Both the position numbers and the translations under genes were made by a program. This document shows positions 60,942 to 64,000 of a DNA stretch of 64,000 bases, one piece after another. Within the stretch, counting starts at the first letter, position 1. Every line of letters begins with the position of its first letter. The stretch covers positions 35,667,506-35,731,505 of the forward strand of contig NC_034410.1 in assembly GCF_002078875.1 (NCBI RefSeq), in the 5' to 3' direction. The notes beneath the pieces were generated by a model that did no database searches, was not told the origin of the DNA, and worked only from the letters and a program-made list of their open reading frames with translations. The stretch is from Numida meleagris (taxonomy: Eukaryota > Chordata > Aves > Galliformes > Numididae).

Positions 60942-60946
60942 GTTTT

Positions 60947-62971
60947 TCAACAGAGATGAGGATCCCTATGAATCAATTTGAAATTTACTAGCAATATTTG
61001 TGCTTCTTGGAGCTATCTTCAACACAACTCTTAAAAGCAGATCCTGAACCTCTTCAGGCTGAAAATCTGCTTTTAAAAATGTTCTCCACTGGTAGCTTTG
61101 TGAAAGAGACTGGCTACTTTCTGTACAAGATGCATCCAGGTGCCAAAGAAAGCAGGAAAACATTTTTATCTACAGGAGCTACTCCTATAATAAATTATTA
61201 CAGGAGAGTCCATAAACCCTGCTAGAAAACAGGCTACTAGAAAGATAGAGATTAATATTTCGTCTTCTATATTAAAAAATATTAAGCTGAAATAAGTGCA
61301 TTTGTATTTTCACTGCCCGTTGGGGAAAAAAAAAAAGAAGTAATATTCTTAAAAATGTGAATCTTGAGGACACAGAAATAAAATTAATATAATACTGGAT
61401 GAATTTGGAGAGATTGTCCCCTCATATGAATTGCCTTAAAGGTAGACAGGATTCACCCTTTCAGAAGCCAGGGTAAGTGCATTCTCAGCATTTTATGGGT
61501 AAATAAACAATAGGAGAGAGGTTAATAAAAATGTGAGGTTTTGCCTCTATTTTCAAGATATTTTCCTAAATCCACAGTGCAGATACAAAATGTGAACTCA
61601 AAGTTCAGTGTACGTGTATCCAACAAAAGAGCTGTCCCTTCTCCCTATAATTCAGATTATTTTGGGAATCAGTGTCACATTCATACTTTGATAGACTGAA
61701 AGTTAATTGGTGTGTAGGCTGAAAGTTTGCAGGGTAGGAAAGACGTATAAATTTTAAGAATAAGCTAATAAATTAACAGGAAAATTAAACTCTATTTTAG
61801 AAATAAAAAAAAAAATTATTGAGTCAAACTGACTCAAGATGACTTTGTCATCTCCTTTGTTAGAAATAATATAAGCTCTAGAGGATTCTGTTTTGGAAGA
61901 CATTGAAAAAATATTCCTTCCTACAGCAGCGTTTTTTTTTGTTGTTAAAAAGTGCTTGTCATCTGAAAGATTCCATTATTAACTGACATCCAATACCCAC
62001 AGTACCATGCCTTTTTCTGTCTCATACAGACTAAAACTGAGGAATGGAAAACACCTAAAATCTTAATTTCACTTTCTTTATGAAGCACAACGCTCAGCAA
62101 CAGTTCTCATTCTATGGTTTTGGCACTTAGCATTCCCTAAGTTTGTAAATTCTCTGTAGTGTCTGAAGGCCAGAGAATTTCATGTAAAATGCTTCAAGTT
62201 TTGTGAAACTCTTTTCTATCCTTTTCTATTGCCATCACTTGGTTACTTTTGTTAACTCATTTACAGACAGAAAATTACTGCTTTCTGTGTGCTGCATACA
62301 TTCTATATGCTATAATATAACCAAAACAATGGATGTAAAGAGAATGAACCCAAATAGGAGAAAGGCAGAAAGGAGGATATTGGAACAGACAGATACATAA
62401 GAGGAGGCGGGGGAAAAAGAAAAAAAAAAAGAACTGAAGAAGTGAAATCAAGATCAAAAATCAAGAGGATACTGCACATCATCTAAAGTCAACTTCTATT
62501 TATTATTATTAAGCTCTGCTGAGAAATGCTGAAAAAAACAATTTGCTGAGATCATGACCTACTGACATCGTATTTTTTTTTTAATATCATCCAAAGCAAA
62601 GTTTCACTTTTCATATTTTAATAGTAACGTGCAGAAACACATAAGTAAACATCATCACTGGTTCTTAAATGGCTATTAGTCCAGACTACAATAGAAGAAA
62701 CTAATATTTACCACTAACATTCATGGACTCATTAAGCCCAAAATATGGTAGAGAGAAGTCATTTAATCACTGCTGCATGCTCTCTATTTCATACATTCAC
62801 AGTGAATCTTAGTTTATGTCAGCTTTAACTGGCTGTGAATGACTTGGGGTTTCACAAAGCAGGAGAGAGAGACTGCAGGTCTGTGTTGCAGTCATAGCCA
62901 GTAGGAACCTCATGCGCATAATATATGCTTTGTAGGAGCACACTAGTACCACATGTAGTTCTACTGTTGTA
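60947..62971. other. Intergenic DNA, no gene seen
   Basis: No exon or named repeat recognised apart from the hairpin at 61,031-61,076. Confidence 0.5.
61031..61076. other. Imperfect hairpin (12 + 6 bp stem)
   Basis: A perfect 12-bp inverted repeat, TTAAAAGCAGAT (61,031-61,042) and ATCTGCTTTTAA (61,065-61,076), encloses a second perfect 6-bp pair, CCTGAA and TTCAGG, around a CCTC loop; a six-base bulge lies on one side. Function unknown. Confidence 0.6.
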
Positions 62972-63484
62972 CACAGGTTGCTTTGAAAGTAACGCCTCTT
63001 ATTTATTTCCATGCAAACTAAGCAGATACTACAAAGAGTACAATAACACTGTTGGATAGAGCAAATTCTCAGCTACAAAACACTATCTTTCAGCATGGTT
63101 ATCACCATTAGCTATGCATTTTTGCCAGCAATGAACAAGAACCTGCATGCTGCACTCATAAAAATCTGCAGCAGTGGAGGTGACCCACTGTCACCGCTGC
63201 TGAAACACACCACCCACTGCCTCATTGTGCCTTCATCCACTGTTTGATCTCCATAAACGTTCAGCAAGCATTGATGAATGTCAGTGGGTACCACTTCTTC
63301 TGCATGGAGTCTTTCAATTACACGCCTTTGTTTCACATGCACTTCCATGCCAGACACCAGCTTGTCAGACTGCCCCTCTGCTGCCACCTGTCACATGACA
63401 ACATGTGCTGCCATACCACCAACATCCTGTGCCATCATGGGCCAACATAACAAACTAGGAAGCATTACTTTTTGTGAACCCTAG
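62972..63484 (-). mobile_element. Internally deleted mariner element (Galluhop/Mariner1_GG-like)
   Basis: Imperfect terminal inverted repeats (CACAGGTTGCTTTGAAAGTA at the left, CTAGGGTTCACAAAAAGTA read from the right) lie between TA dinucleotides at 62,970-62,971 and 63,485-63,486, the mariner target site. On the minus strand 63112-63387 encodes the N-terminal helix-turn-helix part of a mariner transposase: MEVHVKQRRVIERLHAEE, DIHQCLLNVYGDQTVDEG. This then jumps directly into the transposase 3' end (SPPLLQIF...), so the catalytic DDD/E core is deleted. It is non-autonomous. Confidence 0.88.
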
Positions 63485-63789
63485 TATATCTTTCATCCAT
63501 AACTGTTCTTTTCTTTCTGGCTCTGGCTAGCATGAAAACAACTCTTTCTCATGTGGTTGAACTAAAGCATAGTTTGAGAGGAAAACACCACTAAATTTTC
63601 ATTCAGTATTTCCAGTGATGGATTTTCTAAACAACCTTCACAAAATTGTACAAATGATTAAATATCATAAGTTATGAACTTGTTAAGCTTCTTGTATATT
63701 CTGCTTTCAGTTTCTTTCAAATGCCAACTACAAAATGTTGATGAATCTGCTAGATTGAAGAAATATTTATTGTTGCTCTTTCATTTACT

Positions 63790-64000
63790 ACACAGCTCAC
63801 TTCTTAGTCCCACACCTGGGACCAAGTGATTGATCCATACTACTGTCACTTATGAGGTTCAGTATGTCTTCACCTCTTCCTCCATGAGACAAGTTTTCAA
63901 GTCTTTATAGCCGTTCTTACAGGTCTTTCCTGAAGCTTCCTCCAATCTTCCAACATTCTTCCTTAGTCTCCCTAGCGCAGTTGTCATGACCCAAGCCTGC
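63790..64000 (-). mobile_element. Possible old CR1-like fragment at the window edge
   Basis: CCATGAGACAAGTTTTCAAG and the following Phe/Leu-rich minus-strand arrangement resemble the late-ORF2 region of diverged CR1, reaching the window end near GACCCAAGCCTGC. Weak resemblance only. Confidence 0.3.

Noticed and set aside
59171..64000. RAB5A first exons expected from mammalian synteny
   Set aside because: No start of the RAB5 GTPase domain or P-loop coding exon was found on either strand.
1..64000. CRISPR array, prokaryotic operons or phage features
   Set aside because: The sequence is clearly vertebrate nuclear DNA with spliced genes and CR1 repeats; no regularly spaced repeat-spacer structure seen.

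Overview
This is a piece of a bird nuclear chromosome, most likely avian for three independent reasons. It is full of chicken-repeat-1 (CR1) LINE fragments in both orientations, with the typical 3' end of ATTCTATGAT-type octamers. It carries an internally deleted mariner copy of the kind described in chicken (Galluhop/Mariner1_GG-like), and three solo LTRs of one endogenous retrovirus family. Base composition is AT-rich (intergenic and intronic) with two GC-rich patches that coincide with genes. I cannot fix the species; a galliform is plausible from the mariner, but this is inference.

Layout. Positions 1 to about 34,100 are intergenic: no exon that I can recognise, five CR1 pieces (8.2-9.7 kb, 17.9-18.2 kb, 19.9-20.5 kb, 22.6-23.4 kb and an older one at 31.2-31.4 kb) and one solo LTR on the minus strand (20,796-21,326). 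From 34.2 to 38.5 kb there is a sharply bounded GC-rich island. It contains a multi-exon PHF7-like gene on the plus strand (zinc-finger/RING-type reader and ubiquitin-ligase family) whose coding exons splice together in frame, preceded by a broken partial copy of the same gene. Behind it (38.5-39.9 kb) lie a CR1 piece, a decayed gammaretrovirus-like pol fragment and a decayed hAT transposase fragment, all on the minus strand.

From 40.6 to 59.1 kb lies EFHB (CFAP21), a ciliary microtubule inner protein with two EF-hands, on the minus strand. I could place 13 coding exons with consistent splice phases giving 586 codons plus stop. Its introns hold CR1 copies (one nested inside another), a solo LTR interrupted by a 145-base assembly gap, and two near-identical ~195 bp direct repeats that I cannot classify. 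The GC-rich patch around 58.9-59.17 kb is the EFHB 5' end. The right-hand 4.8 kb is intergenic, with a third solo LTR, a strong hairpin and the mariner copy.

The two genes do not appear to form a functional unit: EFHB is the ancestral resident, and the PHF7-like island looks like a DNA-level (intron-containing) duplicate inserted next to it. I did not find a wholly new system; the most interesting items are the PHF7-like duplicon with its RS-rich tail cut off by one in-frame stop, and the unclassified twin repeat in the EFHB introns.
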